7,067 bases of DNA from Lachnospiraceae bacterium UBA7205 (GTDB lineage Bacteria; Bacillota; Clostridia; Lachnospirales; Lachnospiraceae). The notes beneath the pieces are model-generated. The model was not told where the DNA came from. It searched no databases and worked only from the letters and a program-made list of their open reading frames with translations. The DNA is taken from NCBI GenBank assembly GCA_002490665.1, contig DKUL01000041.1, forward strand, positions 638 through 7,704, written 5' to 3'. Below, one piece after another: positions 5,869-7,067 of this stretch; positions within the stretch are counted from its first letter, which is position 1; every line of letters begins with the position of its first letter. A program made the translations under genes and the position numbers.

Positions 5869-6156
5869 CTATACAAAGTCTTTTATATTATACCCTATTT
5901 CTTCTGCAATCTCCAACGCGGTTTCCCTTGGGACCGAATCATCATATTCAGATGTATTATTAAGAATATATTTTATACACTCCTTTGCCTTTTCAAATTC
6001 TTTCAATTCATAATAGACTTCCATGGTGCACGATTTAATATCCAATTTTTCATAAATATTATCCACTTCGTCAAATGCTGCTTTTAGTAACTCAAGTCCA
6101 TCATTGTATTTTCCTTTGTCCAGAAAGTATAGGGCTTTATTAAATTTTTGGTTCAT
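5869..6156 (-). CDS. Small TPR-like protein, possibly an immunity protein
   Basis: The 95-residue protein is not one I recognise. It is predicted to be all-helical, with two segments resembling tetratricopeptide helices: FNKALYFLDKGKYNDGLELL (5-24) and KSCTMEVYYELKEFEKAKEC (41-60), the second with the YYELKEFEKA pattern typical of TPR turns. No signal peptide or membrane segment is seen, so it is probably cytoplasmic. The ATG at 6156 has AAAGGA at 6174-6169 with 12-nt spacing; a TTG seven codons upstream overlaps that site and is rejected. The gene is clearly AT-rich compared with the amr genes to its left. Together with the DUF3969-like gene and the broken YD-repeat region upstream, position and size suggest an immunity protein of a polymorphic-toxin locus, but no cognate toxin is identified. 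Confidence 0.65.
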   Translation of the reverse strand: MNQKFNKALYFLDKGKYNDGLELLKAAFDEVDNIYEKLDIKSCTMEVYYELKEFEKAKECIKYILNNTSEYDDSVPRETALEIAEEIGYNIKDFV

Positions 6157-6185
6157 AATTTTACCATATCCTTTCAATTAAAATT

Positions 6186-6209
6186 GCAGTTACAGCATTG
6201 TTAAACTGC
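6186..6209. repeat. Short inverted repeat between the two small genes
   Basis: GCAGTT (6186-6191) and AACTGC (6204-6209) form a perfect 6-bp inverted repeat with a 12-nt loop, inside the 126-bp AT-rich gap between the two small minus-strand genes and about 30 bp before the second one's start codon. A minus-strand TTGACA lies just upstream of it (6217-6222), without a convincing -10 box. It could be a regulator site or chance. Confidence 0.25.
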
Positions 6210-6303
6210 TATATTTGTCAAAAATTTTCTAGGAAATTGCTACATTTTATAACCGCTTAAGTAATAGCAAACTTGTTACCCTTTCGCATAGATGCAAATT
6301 AGT

Positions 6304-6630
6304 TTATTCTTGCAGCCAAAAGGTATTGCTATATTCTTCATAATTTTTAACAATCTTAATTGTCTCCTTCTTAAGCTCGACTATCACTTCATCCAACTTC
6401 TCGGGCAATAAAGAAGCAATATCCTCCAATTCACATCCTTTTGCTATAAGTTCTATTATTTTTTCATTACATTGCCTTAATCTTAATTCCTTAATCATAT
6501 GTGGAGAAAATAAGAATTTTTCTGCTTCATCAATTGTAATGCCCCCATCTTTAACGGCTTCTAATGTTCCTAAAATAGAAAGCAACAAAATCTTTTCATC
6601 CACTTTTTTTAACACTTTTTTATTTATCAT
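6304..6630 (-). CDS. DUF3969-family-like small protein, possible immunity protein
   Basis: The 108-residue protein is helical and acidic/lysine-rich. The stretch LLLSILGTLEAVKDGGITID (15-34), the following EAEKFLFSP (35-43) and the later CELEDIASLLPEKLDE (66-81) resemble the DUF3969 family as I remember it; this family has no established function to my knowledge and I could not run a search. No signal peptide or membrane helix is seen. GGAG (6639-6636) lies 5 nt before the ATG at 6630. The start codon overlaps by 11 bp the last codons of an out-of-frame remnant of the upstream YD-repeat region, an arrangement expected when an immunity gene follows its toxin. The gene is AT-rich and uses A/T-ending codons, unlike the amr genes. 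The immunity role is inference from context. Confidence 0.7.
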   Translation of the reverse strand: MINKKVLKKVDEKILLLSILGTLEAVKDGGITIDEAEKFLFSPHMIKELRLRQCNEKIIELIAKGCELEDIASLLPEKLDEVIVELKKETIKIVKNYEEYSNTFWLQE

Positions 6631-7067
6631 TTATACTCCACCCTTGTTTCAATTTGGCATTGATTGCTTTTCCTGACTGATACCATTCAGGTCACCGTAT
6701 ATCACCGGATTAGTCCGTTCTGTCCTTCCATGGTCAGGTGGTTCATACTTTCATAGGCATATTATGTAACCGCCCTTGCAAGCACGCTATTCTTTTCCAT
6801 AAGAACTTCTTACTTGGTACGGTTTTCGTCATAGGTATATTTTGCGTCCAGCAATGCTGCCGCTCCCACAAACCCTGCCCTCGCTGCTGCGCTTATAGTG
6901 CGCTTCCATCGCCGATGTCAGGAATCTGCGCGCTTCGCATCTGTAGATGCTGCTTATTGCGGGTGCGCCAAGTCCCTCTGGTGTCCCTGACGCCAGCACC
7001 ATATTCCCATCGAGGTTTTCATGCGGATGGTGTTTCCGTCCCTGTCATGTCCGTAATGTGTCTGGTA
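6620..7067 (-). pseudogene. Degraded YD-repeat (Rhs/wall-associated type) toxin gene, partial
   Basis: No open frame spans this 448-bp stretch, but minus-strand translation gives three YD-repeat-like pieces: YQTHYGHDRDGNTI (from 7067), LLDAKYTYDENRTK (6854-6813) and YAYESMNHLTME (6761-6726). All three are in one frame, yet separated by stops (for example at 6812-6810), while a second frame between them reads ENLDGNMVLASG. At the end another frame reads GKAINAKLKQGWSINDK and stops at 6620, overlapping the next gene's start. This pattern is what an Rhs/RhsA-type or wall-associated YD-repeat protein leaves after several indels and stop mutations. The usual NG is missing from the YTYDEN-RTK unit. 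The base composition is richer in GC than the two small genes downstream. The 5' end lies outside the window, so an intact upstream copy cannot be excluded. Confidence 0.7.

Noticed and set aside
6631..7067. A structured RNA or CRISPR-like array in the ORF-free right end
   Set aside because: No repeated units of regular length are present, and the minus-strand YD-repeat pieces explain the stretch as decayed coding sequence.

Overview
The window looks like a chromosome segment from an anaerobic gut-type Clostridia, most likely Lachnospiraceae. Support comes from the moderate GC of the core genes, strong AAAGGAG-type ribosome binding sites, TTG as an occasional start, a two-subunit iron-sulfur fumarate hydratase, an AmmeMemoRadiSam gene set and YD-repeat toxin remnants. 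The family assignment is inference from gene content; no species can be named.

Left part (1-2945): the 5' end of a serine-type tRNA leaves the window leftwards, behind a full-consensus promoter. Facing it, a second promoter drives a compact four-gene run with 17-20 bp gaps: a YbaK-type aminoacyl-tRNA deacylase, the alpha and beta subunits of a class I (4Fe-4S) fumarate hydratase/tartrate dehydratase, and a lipoprotein with an Asp-box motif. The two hydratase subunits together form one enzyme. The deacylase and lipoprotein are linked to it only by position.

Middle (2942-5779): a 121-bp MITE-like element with 25-bp terminal inverted repeats sits exactly on the stop codon of the lipoprotein gene and just upstream of a short DtxR/MntR-type metal-responsive repressor. 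Tail to tail with the repressor is a minus-strand pair, a Memo-AMMECR1 fusion followed by a radical SAM enzyme. These are the three parts of the AmmeMemoRadiSam system, whose biochemical job is unknown to me.

Right part (5869-7067): two small, visibly AT-rich minus-strand genes (a TPR-like protein and a DUF3969-like protein) lie downstream of a decayed YD-repeat (Rhs/wall-associated type) coding region full of stops and frame changes. The layout reads as a broken polymorphic-toxin locus whose small, possibly immunity, genes remain open. The functional reading of the small genes is inference. No rRNA, CRISPR array, riboswitch or replication origin was seen.
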